Below, piece by piece: positions 44,001 through 59,000 of a DNA stretch of 64,000 nucleotides. The DNA comes from Acanthopleura granulata (Eukaryota; Mollusca; Polyplacophora; Chitonida; Chitonidae). The position numbers and the translations under genes are program-made. The notes below the pieces were generated by a model. It was given only the letters and a program-made list of their open reading frames with translations. It made no database searches and was not told the origin of the DNA. Each line of letters starts with the position of its first letter. The stretch's first letter is position 1. The stretch is from assembly GCA_016165875.1 (NCBI GenBank), contig JABBOT010000008.1:1853716-1917715 (forward strand), written 5' to 3'.

Positions 44001-47000
44001 TCTGACTAGGTGTTGGGGAAAGCTGACAGAAAGCCGGTAGGAATGTTGTACTCTTGATTAGACTGAATATATCAGATCGACATATTTTGGAGAATCGGTA
44101 GCTAAAAATAGGAATAATAAAGGGTCATTTATTTGAGGCGTGAATGTATTCTTAAACATGCTTAAAATGTGAGAGATTGAACAGAAGACGGTCTCTGGGA
44201 CAGAGGTTTTAACAAATTGTTTTATCCAATTAACGTATGGAATAAAAAATATCAACAACCCCAAGTTTAATGATACATGGGATGGTATAAAGTTATACTT
44301 ATAAACGTATACTTATAAACGGAGAATTGCCACCAGCATGAACGATGCTATTGTAGAAAGTTGCCTGATATTTTTCCTTATATTTACATACTAGGTCGAT
44401 CACATCTGGGCTGAAACTAAAATTTAACATTGTCCTGCTTCTTTTCACGTTTTATGGTTTCAATTTGAGTCACATTGTAGTTAATAGGTGCATTTGTCTA
44501 CAGACATATATGCCTTTGAATGGCTGAAAAAAAATAAACTTTCCAATCATTACATTGAATATATGGACAGATATGCTACTTATGTCAATATAACCTGTCT
44601 CTTTATACTGCTTCGAAAATATATGCTATTTAATTTTCTTTTGCGGACGGATCTGCGGGCATCTATGCTTAGCATTTTACCAATAAATACAAGGGTTCTA
44701 TCCCATCTCACGCGGATTTGTTGGCGAGTGTAAGTCACAAGATTGGGGAGGTATTTGATTAGCTTCAAAATCCTTAATCGATGCCGTCATCATCTCAGTG
44801 ACAAAATTCTTGAGTTTGCTGTTAAACACAAATGAACTAATCAAATTGAATCTTGTTTTCTTAGCTCAATACCCGTACCAAGCTCACGTTCAACTTGTAT
44901 GTTGAAATGATTGAAACCGTTCGTGACAAGCAACTAAACTTAAATACCTTGCCACTGGAAGTAGAATAGAGGTCATCACTATATTGTTGCGAAGCTGAGG
45001 CAGCCCATTGTGTCTGGGATTGGTCTGACGTAAAAAGCCAGATATCGCATCTGGTGGCATCATTATAAAATTTCCCTTCCGACATTAATGTGATGTCCCC
45101 GGACTAATAATACCCTTGATAATTAAAGAGCTTACGGGCACTGTCGTGGCTGAATGTCTAAATGAATACGTGGTGGGAAATCTTGTAAATGTCACTATTC
45201 TAACAGCACACAAGCATAGTGACAAGCTGAAAACATCCTTAGATTTCAAGAGAAAATAGCACGTCGGAAACATCCGTGCCATTCCATTGTATCGTCAAAA
45301 AATCCCCCAAACCACGACATGCTCAATGGCTGTTCACCTAGTTTCACAGTATCAAGTTTGATCAAAACAGATCTTTTATTTTAGCGGAAGACTAGCTCGG
45401 CATATGTTTCGTGTGTGATGTAGAAGCATTGAACATGAACTGGAATAATAGAATAAGACGTGGTATATGATGTCTGGACAAGTCTGGACAATGATTCTAC
45501 TCCAAGACGTAGCTGTATCACATGAACTTGTGCAAATCGGATTACTACTTCTGTTTACGTAAGTGTCGTATAAATAACGGCGTCGGCTGAAATGCCCCTT
45601 TGAGCTGACTCATTTCAATTTGCCGTAGAATATTCGGAATGTTTTACCGCAGTGTTTAAATACTCCAAATAGATGTGGCGTTGAATATACATGAGGGCGG
45701 GTTACAGCTATGCCTCTTGTTGACAACATAGACTAGCACCTAGGCCTTAAGGGTTTATCTATGCCCTGTATCCAGCGCACGACTAGAAGCTCCCTGGAGT
45801 GTCTGCCATAATTGATCCAGAGGGACTTCACAGCAGATCACATAAGAGGCTGGTTTGTATAGCTGGACTCAAGAGACGACCAGTTAGCAGAAATATAAAC
45901 GATTTTCTACACCCCATCGACACCGAGGGCTTGAACCCCGCCAGCTGCCTGTACACATTCCCCTTTGGCCACCACACTGCTTCTCCGAGAAACAGGAGTG
46001 ACGTGTCTACTTGTTGGGGGAAAACATCGTTAGTTGTTTGCTTTCATACATTCCTTAACTCGCGTAGATTAGCTTAAACTCTGCGACAGCCGGATGGATG
46101 GGCAGTTCTCAGTCTGATACGGTCTCGTTCTGTTTGTGTGGACAGACTACATCAGTGGACCTCATCAAAGCTGACCGCATTTGAACGATCCAAATAACTA
46201 AGGCCTGGTCTGGATGCCAAAACTTGGGATGTTTTGTGAAGCAGATCGACCGAGTGGGCTACAGGTGGCACGTTTGGCGTCTTTCTAATACATGCTCCTA
46301 CAACCTTTCATAATAGTTCGCAGCCGGATGTGCTTGTCGCTGGTGGCATCAAGACACTTTTTTCAATCACTTTCCAAGCGAATGTAATTTCATACAAAGA
46401 CATGACTTCTTCAGGTACAATGTCACCTGTTGCGCAAATGAATTCACAAAACTGAATAAGAGAATGGGAGTAAAATTTGACCCAAATATACTGATTAAAA
46501 CAATGCTAAGGATCATCGGACGATGTCAAAAGGCATTGGTCAGATTTGCAGGTAGGTTAAAGAAGAAGCGACACCTTGTGTTAAAATGATGACATCTTGT
46601 TAAAATAGGCCAATGCAATTCATAAGCAGTTCACATTGATACTCAGTCGGTTAGCGCACTAGCACAGCGCGATGACCCAGACGCCTCCCATCAATGCGGT
46701 CGCTGTGAGTTCAAGTCCCGTTCATGCTGGCTTTCCCTCCGGCCGTACATGGGAAGGTCCGCCAGCAACCTGCGGATGGTCGTGGGTTTACCCGGGGCCC
46801 CGTCCGGTTTCCTCCCACCATAATGTTGGCCACCGTCGTATAAGTGAAAAATTCTTCTTAAAACACCAATCAAATAAATAAATAAATAAATAAACACATG
46901 AATCATAATAAGACAGGTAACCATTAATGCAGAGCAAAGAAATCAGATATAGCCGAGAAAATATTTAACAGGCAGATTTTATCACTTCCTCAACTTCGTC

Positions 47001-50000
47001 ATCCGTATTTTGTTCGTGTCCTTTACGGCTCTTGTAAGTTGTCCTCAGCTTTAGCATTACGCAGAAGAGCTTCCTGTGTGTAGGGTACGGATTAGGCTTA
47101 TGTCAAATTTGTTCCTCGCAAATCGATATGATCTGGACAGTAAACCCGGAGACGATGCCGTAAAACCGCTGTCTGAATTATCTGTTATAGGTATTGCAAA
47201 GTATGTATTAGGATCCCAGTCTGCTAGAACTGGAAGTTTCTCGACATTATTGATTATGTGTGGCAATCGGGAGTTTCATCCCCAGTGGTGACATGCGGTT
47301 GTAGAAAAGAACTTCGACGATACTTGTAGTTGACGCTTGGTTTTGTACACTTTTGCATTTTGTTCGTATTTTCTGCAGCCTTTGATGATTCGGTTGCAAG
47401 ACAAATCTGTAACTCGCCGTGGCAAACGTCTTGTTGACTGAAACAAAATGTTGCCAAATGTTGTGGGGGTACTTGCCCCTCCTGCCCTGCACCTTCACTT
47501 AAATGGGAGGGAGTGCTGTGTTCGCGGAAAGATATCCTGTCGTTCTGACCAGAGGGCAAACCCAGCCTCTATTGACCTGACTCGGAATGATAAGGTTTTA
47601 AGCAACGGAAAAAGCAGTAAATGTCCACAGTCGTGTGAATGGTGTTGAAATCGTTGTTTAACAAAAGCGGGGAGTGCGGATCGATACTTTTTCTGTGAAG
47701 ATTCGATTTCAATAAGGGCGTGACATGTCTGTTAATGTGTGCCTGGTTTTCAAAAGGCACACTAAGCCGGCTCGATCTTTCAATCAGTGGCGCAGAATTA
47801 AGGGTTTCGTAGAGAGGGACAGAGGGGCCTACTTTAACCCGCTTCGCCAAGTAAAAATCTGCAGGATATCTGAGTGTCCTGTGCCCCGTGTGAGAGATTG
47901 CCGCACGCAAACACTGTCGTAAAAACCCTGGTCCGTGGAATCAATAGTCCACATGTTATTACCCACTAATATATACAATCGTCTCGGTCCGTGACCATAT
48001 CTTATACGTCTGCTAGTCTCGAGCTGTGCTGGGTTTGAAGACATAATCATCTATCAACGCAGGGTCAGCAGGCAAACACAGACCACTCGGAAGGGTAGAC
48101 TGTGTAAAAACAGGGCCAAGCGATGCAGATTACAAGGGGAAGAAAAAAATGGGACCAAACTGTGCGGAGAAAAGCACTGAGGTGTATGCGAACCATTGCG
48201 GTCAGAGGAATAGCATCTCGGGGGTTTCTCTCAGTCGACTGACTAGCCAGCCCAATCTGGCTGAATGATTGATGATGTCAGACGTTAATCCAGCCCTAAT
48301 CAATCAATTAACCAATCGTTTTTCAGAAAGGAAGGACGGACGTTCTTGTACGTGTCACTTTCGAGCGTCTTACCCAGCATGCATTATTAATGTTTGAACT
48401 TTTCAAAAAAAATGTTACACGCAGGTAATGATAGACTATGTAGTTAACAAGTTAAACTGTGTACACTGTGTAGTTTAAAAGATGCCAAAAAACCCCACTC
48501 AAACTGTTTGATACTAGCCTAATTATCTATGTTTATTTAAATCTACTGTTTTGTTTCTTTGACTATTGATTTTAAAGATTATTATACTGCTTATGCTTTT
48601 CACCCACCCTCCCCAAAACCCGAAAAACCAGAAAAAGCACTATAGTGTAAATGGTATCGGCAGTGGGAGACAGCGCAAGATAACTTAACATCTCAGGCAG
48701 AGATCTCTTGTTCACAGCACATTAGAAGGGCTATAGCTGGGCGTGAGGGCATCATCAAAACCCCATATCCCGGGAACGAGGTTTCAAGTCCAATGACGAA
48801 TCCATCTCAATAATTCTTCTTCCGTGAATAAATGGCCGAAACATTCAATTGCATTTTGTAATAAAAAGCACAATAGCCTTTATATGGCACGTCGTCATGC
48901 ACATAACCGTTTTTCCAATCCCGCACATAAACGCCGACGTCAAGGGACCGTTAGGGCAAAGCGAGGACGTTTGATCAAGATCAAGTTTCCCTAGTTATTA
49001 TACATGTAGGAAAGCCGTTGTTCCTGAGATACATATACAGCATGACTTTTGGCCATATATAACTCTGAAAAAAGCGTTCTATACAAAGGCGGCTCACCCA
49101 TATCAGCCTATAGAAGCAGCTTATATGTATAGAGTGAACACGCAATTTCCCCAGGCTCAGTACAAGTGATTAATTCCATGCCGTTTACCAGATGGTCTCC
49201 AAAGCAAGATTCTTCTAATTAAGAGCCGAAAAGAAATCAACATCAATATAGGCGTTCAAATATAACACCCATCTATAACCCCATAGATTATTGTTTTCTT
49301 GCTGTACAAAACGTGTATATGTTCGAAGAACTATGTTTTTGGTTAGCAACCTTGTAATCATGGGATGGATTCGTCTGAAAAATGCCAGTCTCGTGCGGGC
49401 TGTTGGACACGCCATAGATAAAATAGTTACAGAAATTGGCCCATTGATTGCGGAAGGAGAACGTTTGTTATCATCAATCGAGGTGTAAAAGTCTCAGAGA
49501 TTGTTAATGAGATCCGGTTACAATAATGGACATAATGCCCAAGTCCACCTAAGTGTAATCAGTCATTACTTCTTAAATCTTGTAATCATTTAATCAATTT
49601 ATCCGTTAGGCAATTAAGGCAACAGCTCAAAATCAATCAAACAAGTCGTAGAAATACAATAAATGAATTAATCAAGCTACGATTTAATAACACATGTTCA
49701 AAAGCGTTAAATCTATTTAGTAACAAACAAGCATGTCTTGCAGGTAATCAAACAGTAGGCATAAAGCAATAAGCCAATCCATGGAGGAGTTAATACAACA
49801 GCCGATAAACGAGTTTCTAATTTGCATGAAACAAACAATCAAAGATGGACAAAAAAAAAAAATTCAGTCGACTGATCGTTCTGTTATAACAGTCTTTTCA
49901 TCATTCAATCCTTGATTTGAACAGGTCCGGATTACTGGGGATTGCTCAATTCAGAATGGCGATTATGCAGCAAAGGGAAGTACCAGTCTCCTGTCAATAT

Positions 50001-53000
50001 CAACCCCAAAGTACTGGTCTTCGATCCATCTCTATCCCCCGTTCACGTAGACAGGAAAAAGGTGAGATGCTGAATTATCCCGAGATCGTCGGACTGTATG
50101 CCCGGCATCTGACACGTGACATTCAGAATGTCCTGCTTCATTAGCTTCAGCTTATATTGCAAATCAGTGCTGTGTAAAAGTAGCAAATTAACGTCCTCAC
50201 CTAAATAATGCAAGCATCAGTTTCTATCCAAGGTTTGAGTGGACGTTCACCAGTGTTATGACAAAGTTCCCAACGACAAGGATATTAGAGACACGGAAAA
50301 GTTAACAAGGTATTTTACTCTAAACAACAGTGAATACATTTTTAGCCATGTTAGAAAGACGCTGAAAGTTCGACGGAGTTTTATTTGTGTACAGTTTCTG
50401 AATAATACACCCCAGTATTTACTCAGTACTTTCCGGTTTGGCAAATGCCCATGTCGTATCTGTGTTTACAGTCCCGATAATAATCTGAGAGGGCACTGAA
50501 TTGGGGAACAGGCAAGTTAGGGTAAAAACAAAGTTAATGATAAAGAATACATAAAGACATCAAAGTTTAAGACAACGGATCACCAGCTCCTCGTGCTTTG
50601 AGAGGAATAACGATGTAAACCTTCTCTGGACTTCACAGTCTTGTCGTGACTGGTGCTGTACAGTTTGTCCATGTCAGCAAACAGAAACAGTTTCACCGTG
50701 ACTGGTGCTGTGCATTTTGTCCATGTTAGCTTATAGTAATAGTTTTGCCATGACTGGAGCTGTGCATTTTGTGTATGTTTGCCTACAGAAACAGTTTTAC
50801 CGAGACTGGTACTTTAGGGTTTGTCCATGTTAGTGTCTAGACACAGTTTTTCCGTGACTGGTGCTGTGCATTTTTTGCACGTTAGCAAAGAGAAACGGTT
50901 TTGTAGTGACTAGTGCTGTTGGATTTGTCCATGTTATCAAACAGAAAGAGTTTTTTCACCGTGACTGGTGCTGTGCATTTTGTCCATGTTAGCGTAGAGA
51001 AACAGTTTTAAGCTGGTACGTTATACTCAGATTAGCTTACAGAAACAGATTGGCCATGAATTGTACTGTACAGGTCCACAGTGATTCGCTCTGTTATTTC
51101 TGTTCTGATCAAAGCCATACACAGATTCATTTGTGAGCAAATTGGACAGCAATTCGTTCGACTTTTAATCATGTACATTGTAATACCATCAGGTATACAA
51201 TGCTTTGTCCCACTCTTTTCGTCTGGGTCACCATAACTGTGTGACACACACGCCTACAATGATCCCTTCCATCTGTTTTCGTCTAGATCACCGTAAATGT
51301 GTTACATACAGGCCTATACTTCGATTCCTCCCACTGTTTTTGTTTCATTCTCTCATTAATTTTCTCGCCCAGGTCAGTGTGACAGTAATAAACACCGGTC
51401 ATGACCTGTCAGTGCGGCTGACGGAGGACGACCCCGTGTTCCTCCGTGGCGGACCACTGGCGTATAAATACAGGATATACGAAGTAAAGATTCACTTCGG
51501 AAGCGAAGACTCCAGGGGCTCCGAGCATACGGTGGGAAATAAAGCTTTCCCTGTAGAGGTAAGAAGCAGGGGACTGTTTTCGTCCTGTAAGTTACAAACA
51601 AGTAGTTTTCCGTTTAAAAGTGGAAAAGCAAAAACACAGCTCAAGCAGTTTACAAATTACAAGTGAATACAGATACGTCATTATAAATCAAAAACTGTTC
51701 CCTAGTTCTTTTTAGTAGATTGCCTGTGTCAGTTTGCGAAAAAATAATTTACATTACGATCTGCTTTTGGCAAATATATAACTTGAGAAGGTGATAATGG
51801 ACGTGACAAAACTGCCTGGAAAGTGTAGTGATTAGTGCAACTTCATCATAAGCAGCACATTGTCCATCCAAAGGACATATGCAGTCAGATATTGTTCTAT
51901 TGGACACGGCGGATGCCGAAATTGCCCTTCATTAGAGAAAAACGCCAATATCGTGTTACTGGAAGCCGAGTAGGACTTCTATGCGAAGATATCCCTGACC
52001 GCGCATTTTTAGAACCAATGAGAGATGGTTTGCTTTTCCTGTCAATGGTCATTGACAACTATTTGACGAATGAATCTGCAGATGACCATAGATCACATAG
52101 GAAAGATGGAGATGAATTAAGCAGAAATTATATTGTTACACTGATATGGTTAGTGTTTCACGCTATACTCTACAATATATCGACTATTTGTGGGCCGCGA
52201 GATCTGTGGGTGAACGGAAGCCATGTCATCCGACCGCGTGTTTGAGATGGCGTCTGAGCTGAGACTCTAGCGGGACCAGCACGCATGCATGGATAGGAAT
52301 CGAAAACGCCACATTTTGTCCAGGACATGGTAAATTATAGGCAATCTAAGAAAGGTAAAAGTACCTTGATACCCTACTTGTTTATGCAGAATTACGGCGG
52401 CGCATTTTCAGGTATTAAAATACGCTTGTAAATTCCAAAGCAACAAAACTAAGACTAAATATGAAAACAAAACAATATTCCATTATCCCGGTACCCCACA
52501 GGACCGTTGGAAATAGAGAAAACATCCTTTCAGTTTGGCAAGTCGATTTCAATAAAATGTTCATAAGTTTAATGATGACTTGATCAACTTAGTTGTTCTA
52601 TTTTATGGTGTCACACACGAATTGTACAAAAAGAAAACCGTAATATGATGAAAGCGCCATGAGGAAACAAAGAGACTCACCGCAATACAGAGATTTCCAA
52701 TCACGTTGCCGAATCCTTTCAAACGGTAATAGTTGTATGCCGAATGGCATCAAATAATTCACGTTTTAATGAGTCTATTGTTAAATCCCCCTTTTTTTCT
52801 CTTTGACTTCAGTTTGTGCAGACTGGATAGTGGCCATATGCTTTCAGACTAGCAAATCATCAGATGATGTCTCCCAAACATTCGAGTATCTAAAGTGCTC
52901 TGCCGCACTTTGTTTTCACGGATGTATCATTTTATCGGTGAACAACAGAAATCGCTTAAGTGCGATTTAGAATGACTTGGTTTCCCCTTGTCCACCCACA

Positions 53001-56000
53001 TAAGTTAATGTTGACCTTAAAAATATGTTTATGTCAAAGGTGATTTGAAGTAAACTGAGTGAAAGTTGGAAGTTTTCTTTTTGATCACTTTTTGAACTAT
53101 AACCCATAGAGAATAACCTTTGGGAATCGGATGTCCGCTGTAACATCACAAAGCAGGCTCACCATAGTGCATTTATTCCTATTGCATTTAACGGTGCACA
53201 TCTGCTATAAACCAAAAACTGATCAGCTATTCCTCGGAGTGGTTAAATGACAAAGCATAAGCCAATTTTAGATATTATGTATTCTGGAACAAAGAGTGTA
53301 CAACCAAGGCCTTGCAGCTGTCTTAAATGTTAAACGTTATTCTCTCTTCATCTCACTCCCTTATTTATGAATCCCGTGGTCTTTTACGAACGTCGTCTTT
53401 GTTTAGCCAGAACGATAGTCTAATGACAAATTGCAAGATTAACATCCCAAATCCATTTCCTATTGCGACACGATCTTGGCAGAGTATGTATTGCGCAATG
53501 CTCTGCATTATACTCCAGTGACCTTTGTTACAACAAAAGTGTCGCTTTTCTGTTTTCAGATTCAATTCCTAGCCTTCAATGAAGATTTATACTCGAACAT
53601 ATCAGCAGCGGTGAGATCTCCACACGGCCTCGCCGCTCTGGCGGTGTTTGCTCAGGTAAGGGACCGTCTCTGATAGCCCCACACCAAACAAACCCCCGGA
53701 TAATAGGAGTAATAACTAACGCCAATGAAAAAACATGACTTCATTGTGCTGGATGAATAATCGATAAAAATAATGCCTCATTTATTTCAATAATTTCATA
53801 TCGTGTTATCAATAATCAAATCCATTCCCGACTCTCTTACAGAGGCCTTTGGTGATTTATCGGGAATTTGTTTTCTGCATTCACCAGTTTGTTTACTTTT
53901 ACAGAGCAACGACACTGCCAAAGGAGAATTTAGTGCCATTGCCAAAGTTGCAAAAAAAGTGCGCTTTAAAGGTAACACATAGTATAACCTATCCATTTTT
54001 TCCCCATTCCCTCGAGGCATACTGTTTGTGGGCGTTAAGCTATAATACCCTGCAACTCACTGTGGACTGCATTTGGAAGAGCAAGAAACACAGTCTATGT
54101 AAATGACTGAATGAAATATATTAATTCTAACTGCTGTTGTCAACCAATGATAACAGTAAATCCAATATTACTGGCTGGATGAGGAGTCCTTCCATTATCA
54201 CTTTGCCCGTGCTTGTCTCCACTGTTATATAAAACCTGATGCATATGGATGTGGACATCCCTGACGAGAACCATGCGCCTGATGCGATGACTTCATGGAC
54301 AACCTAGCTTATATAAGGACAGATCGGGGATGTTAAAAACTTTTATCTAAAAAAAATATTTGCTGAATGATTAGTGATTTCAGTGATTTTATCGTAAGGT
54401 AGTAAACTTTTGGTTTCATATTTTAACCTGTGATGAACTTTTCTTAACTCATGAATAAACGATTTAGTCGGTTTATTGCAATCGTTTGTATTGGTAGATA
54501 TTTCCCATGGGTATGTATCATATACCGGTTGTGAAAATAAAAACTCGAAACGAGAATGCTTCTGTCCTGATAGTTTAACGTGTAGAATTACCCACAGTTT
54601 TACGTAAATATTGTTGAGATTCGGGCCTACATTTGATACATTTTCATAAGAATTATATTCAGGTCAGTAAAGCCAAAAAGGCGACGATGAAAAAGGCAAG
54701 AGTGAACACTTCAGATGAATTTCGCATGTTTTATATTTTTCCATACTTGACCAGAACCTAGAGTAGTAATCGGCTGGAGTAAACCAGCGACATTTGCCAG
54801 GTACCTCCATACACAAACATTTTCAGCCGCAGCTGAAATAGCGAGAGCTGGTTTCGAACTCGAGACCAAAGAGCCTGAAGATGACAGCGTGCCAGGGGTT
54901 TAACCACCCGAGCCAGAGAGGCCATTCGTTTCTTCTGAAAAGATAATAATGATAGGCACCTTTGTGATGGCCTAATTTGCTTCATCATACGAGGAAAAGA
55001 AGGGGACGGACGACTTACACCAGCAATTCATTTTAGAGAGATATCTCTTGTCTGATGACAAATTCAGTCCCCCAAGCTCGGCACAAGTTTAAGACGATGC
55101 TATCACAATAGAACACTCGTCACGATATGACTCAAAATTTGCCGCAACGGCGTAAAGCCATAATCATTCATTCATGCTGGAACACAAAGATCTTTCTAAT
55201 TTTTGCGATTCAAGGGGAACAATTCTTACAACTATAACAAATTATTTTCTTAACTAACATAGAGATATTAGTCTTCGTTGAAGTATAGGCTCCTGCCCAA
55301 TATGATCACGTGTTCAAATCCAACGCGGGTTCAGTCGACTGCAGCTTTAGATCTGGAGGTTTATCCAGTGAACGCCGTAAGGAGCTGATTTCCAATCGGT
55401 ATTGTGCTATGTTTCCTTAACAGAGAAGTCGACCAGCCGCTTCATGAAGGCTATATTCTTCCGGAGGCTTAAAACCTTCATCAAATAAACTAATAACTTA
55501 GCTGTCACTAGTATTTAATATTATTTATTACAGAGACTTTGTCCCTACGATAGCACTTCAATAATAATAATTTTATTAATTCAGCAGTATTTCAAATCTT
55601 TATCTGAATATCGTCTTGTACGCATGGTTTTGTGTGTGAGGTAAACGTGTATTTAACGTTTCATATTACCGCTTTTCTTTCTTCACGTAGGAGATGAACA
55701 ACTGCTGAAAACACTCCCCGTACACCGGTTGCTGCCCTCAACAAAACTGTACATGACATATGAGGGCTCCATCACATTCCCGCCATGTCACGAGGTGGTC
55801 ACGTGGATCATCATGAATCGACCAATCACAATAACCAAAAAGCAGGTAATTTGTCGACAGGTTTGATGACGGCAAAGGACAAATTTACCACAGGATTATG
55901 TCTTATGGGCACGGATAATAACAGCAGAGTAGTTTTTGTTGATAAATAGAACGAAGGCGATGAAAGCGATCACGAGTGACCTAAAATTGATGGCGTTTCA

Positions 56001-59000
56001 TGTTATATTTTTTAGGTTGTGAGGCAAAATAAAGAATAACGATTAACGTTGAAATGAAATCGTGGAGCTATTTGTGTTGAACAAAGGATGTTTTTGATGA
56101 CAATGATGACGCTTTTAAGTGTGAAGATTTTGATAAACGACCCCCAGACGAATTCCGGCTCACAGGCCCGAAGTCGTGTTAGGTATACGCTCACGTGCTT
56201 TCATTTAAATTAGGTGAGCAAATATTTATATGAAAAAGGGAGGAAGTGAAATGAAGGACTAGATCAAATATAAGAGTAATGTGGGGATACCTTTCCACGG
56301 ACATTGAATATGAGTCTATGAATACTCTATTCACACAAGTTATTAGTATGAAACATTCGAGGCTACCGAAAGGAATGGCTACCTGTTTGCACAGGTATAT
56401 TATCATGTGAATTATTGGGGTTAAGGGTGCTCCTAATTCATCCTCATATCTTCTGGGTGTACCATGTTACAGCCAGACCGGCTGAGTTATCTCCCTGCAG
56501 TACAAGCCTTATCTCTGACAGTGTGGCCCATACCTCGACTGAAGGAATATGGCCTTAAACCACACAAATGTCTCGATAAATCCTCTTGACGTGGTTGAGG
56601 GCAACCATGACATCCTCAAACACCTCTGTGATGATGACTATGCCAAGGTGTGATGCTGAATAAGCCACCCTTTACTTTGTGTTCAGTTTGCATTTTGGAC
56701 ACGGGTGAACAAGTGGCCTATATATTTATATTTAGGTCTTACCGATATAGCATCATTCCTTTTAGCCACGACATGTTCCTCAATACGCACTAAACTCCCA
56801 GTCACTTATAAAAATGAATGTGTTTATTTGCAGCTTAGTATTCTCCGTGGCCTCAATCAAGGAGATCGAGACGCACTTCAAGTACGGATGGAGAACAACT
56901 TTAGAAAAACAGTGCCTTTAAGCAACAGAACAATAAGAACTAACATACAGTATAAAAATAAAGTAAGTTTATGCACTCCATGAATTAAGCTGTGTGCTAA
57001 TCTGTCTTCAGGGTTTGTGCGTGTTTAGGTTAAACATATATTATAGCCTACATGAATCAGTGCTCCCAGGATCAGGCGCATTCACCTTTTCCCGCTATCA
57101 TTCTCTCTGTATATTTATACGGTGCATAAATGGCAACGGGAAATGATAGGTCATAAGGTCAGATTTTACAACAAGGCCTCTCCAGGTCAGTTGGACCATG
57201 ACATCTCTTGACCTACATATGTGTGTTGAGGAAAAGAGTTATTTCACTACACACATTCGTTGCAAGGGTTTGTGTAAAAAACTTCAAATTAATTGACTGG
57301 GGCAAATGGGGCACCACATTACAGAAAAGGTTTCTCTACTTTCTCGATGCGACCATCAGGCTATTGATCCATGAGGTCGCGTGTTCGAACCCAGATCTTA
57401 CTATTTCGTCTGTGACTTCAAGTCAAGGGGTTTTTCAGGTACCTGTTGACGGCTGGCTGCTTTATCCTGGCACTCCGGCCTCCTCCGCCCATAAACTCGG
57501 CCGCTGTCACATCTTGAAATCACCTAACACTCAATCGATCTGCTCAAGTTTAACATGAGGATTTATGTATGAAGTAGTGACAAAGGGTATTCTCATGCAA
57601 ATGAGAAATCTCATCTGCAAATTTCAATCTTCTATGAATTATAAAATGCGAATCTGACGTTTTATGGAGGAAGCACACTTTTGGAGGATTGATGATGGGG
57701 GCCAGCTGAGATAGGAACACAATATAAGTTTATCAGATATTCTCGATATATTAATGAAAAGGAAGGGGTCCTGTGAGTATTTTGTATTTGACGTGATGGG
57801 TAATTTTAACAATTACTATGTCTTTCAAGGTAATATCTTGTCAGAACTGATATATTTTGAAATATACAATATATAGGGTTACCTTGTAATGTGGGAAAGT
57901 ATGCAATGGTGGCTCCTTCTCTGTACGTCTCCAATTACCCAATTCTCAAGGATTCCTCTATATTCACAGAAAGATGATGGCTGCGCGAAAGTGAAACAGA
58001 CAAATTATGCAGGTATATGTCACACTCCTTAACATACTTTATCATAAAGATTACCGTGTCGTTTCTCCCAGTGATCAAACGTTATTGACAACCAGTTTAC
58101 GTTTAATGCCATTTTGGGAAAGCAAATGTTGACAAAAGAAACCTTGAGGATATGATGACAAATCAAGTGCTGTATTATGTCCTCTTGAGAATGTCGATGC
58201 ATGGCGATGTCTCCAAGAGTCAAGCGGTTTCTGTTGATATGAGGGCGAACATAAGTTTCTATTAATGCGAATTGTTTCAGGAAAGAAATGTTTGATTGAC
58301 CTTGGTTTTAAGTAGCTTAAATCTCCACGCCGGCTTTGGTTTTGCAACAAATATTTCTGGCTGGGTATTTTGTCACCTTCTCAAAACCACCACCGCCATC
58401 ACATCGCCTCCCCTTTTTGGTCTTCAGCTGGCGTGGTTCAAGTAATATACAGTTTGGTACGGCGGAAATGATGATTTCTACACAATTCGAAACCACAACC
58501 ACAAAGATATGTAGTTTCTTCAACTGATTAATCCAACCTCGGTAGTACTAGTAATATAATATTTAGCATGGCGTAAAGACTGACCTTTGCAGGGTTGAAA
58601 GTAACCACAAAAACGTTTTGTATAATTCTGACTTGACCCTTTTCGCAACGTCGAGTGGCGTCTGCTGGAACTTGAAATTCTATGTAGATGGTGTTGTTAT
58701 TTGCTGTTCAGGCTGTGGTTGTTGGTTAAAGAAGAAATATTCATTTATTTCATTGATTTATTTACGCCATACTAATATTTCACTTATACGACGGCGGCCA
58801 GCATCATGGTGGGAGGAAACCGGGCACAGCCCGGGCGAAACCCACGACCATCCACAGGTTGTTGGCAGACCTTCCCACGTACGGCCGGAGAGGAAGCCAG
58901 CATGAGCTGGTCTTGAACTCACAGCGACCGCATTGGTGGGAGGCTTCGGGTTATTGTGCTGCGATAGCGCGCTAACCAACTGAGCCACGGAAAGAAATAT

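Larger units (their letters stand above)
50062..51372 (+). other. Intron 3 of the CARP gene, 1.3 kb, mostly tandem repeats
   Basis: It is bounded by gtgaga and ttctcgcccag. About a third is occupied by the 52-bp array and the 60-bp duplication listed separately. The small open frame at 50239-50499 has no support as a gene. Confidence 0.8.
53972..55690 (+). other. Intron 6 of the CARP gene, 1.7 kb
   Basis: It is bounded by gtaaca and ttcacgtag. It holds two degraded SINE copies at 54755-54935 and 55285-55500. No other gene is recognisable. Confidence 0.75.

Noticed and set aside
47057..47910. Overlapping open frames on both strands in intron 2
   Set aside because: They overlap one another in several frames, with no codon pattern, motif or splice support.
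51835..52245. 136-codon open frame inside intron 4
   Set aside because: The peptide looks fairly balanced, but it matches nothing I know, sits wholly within an intron and is within chance length.
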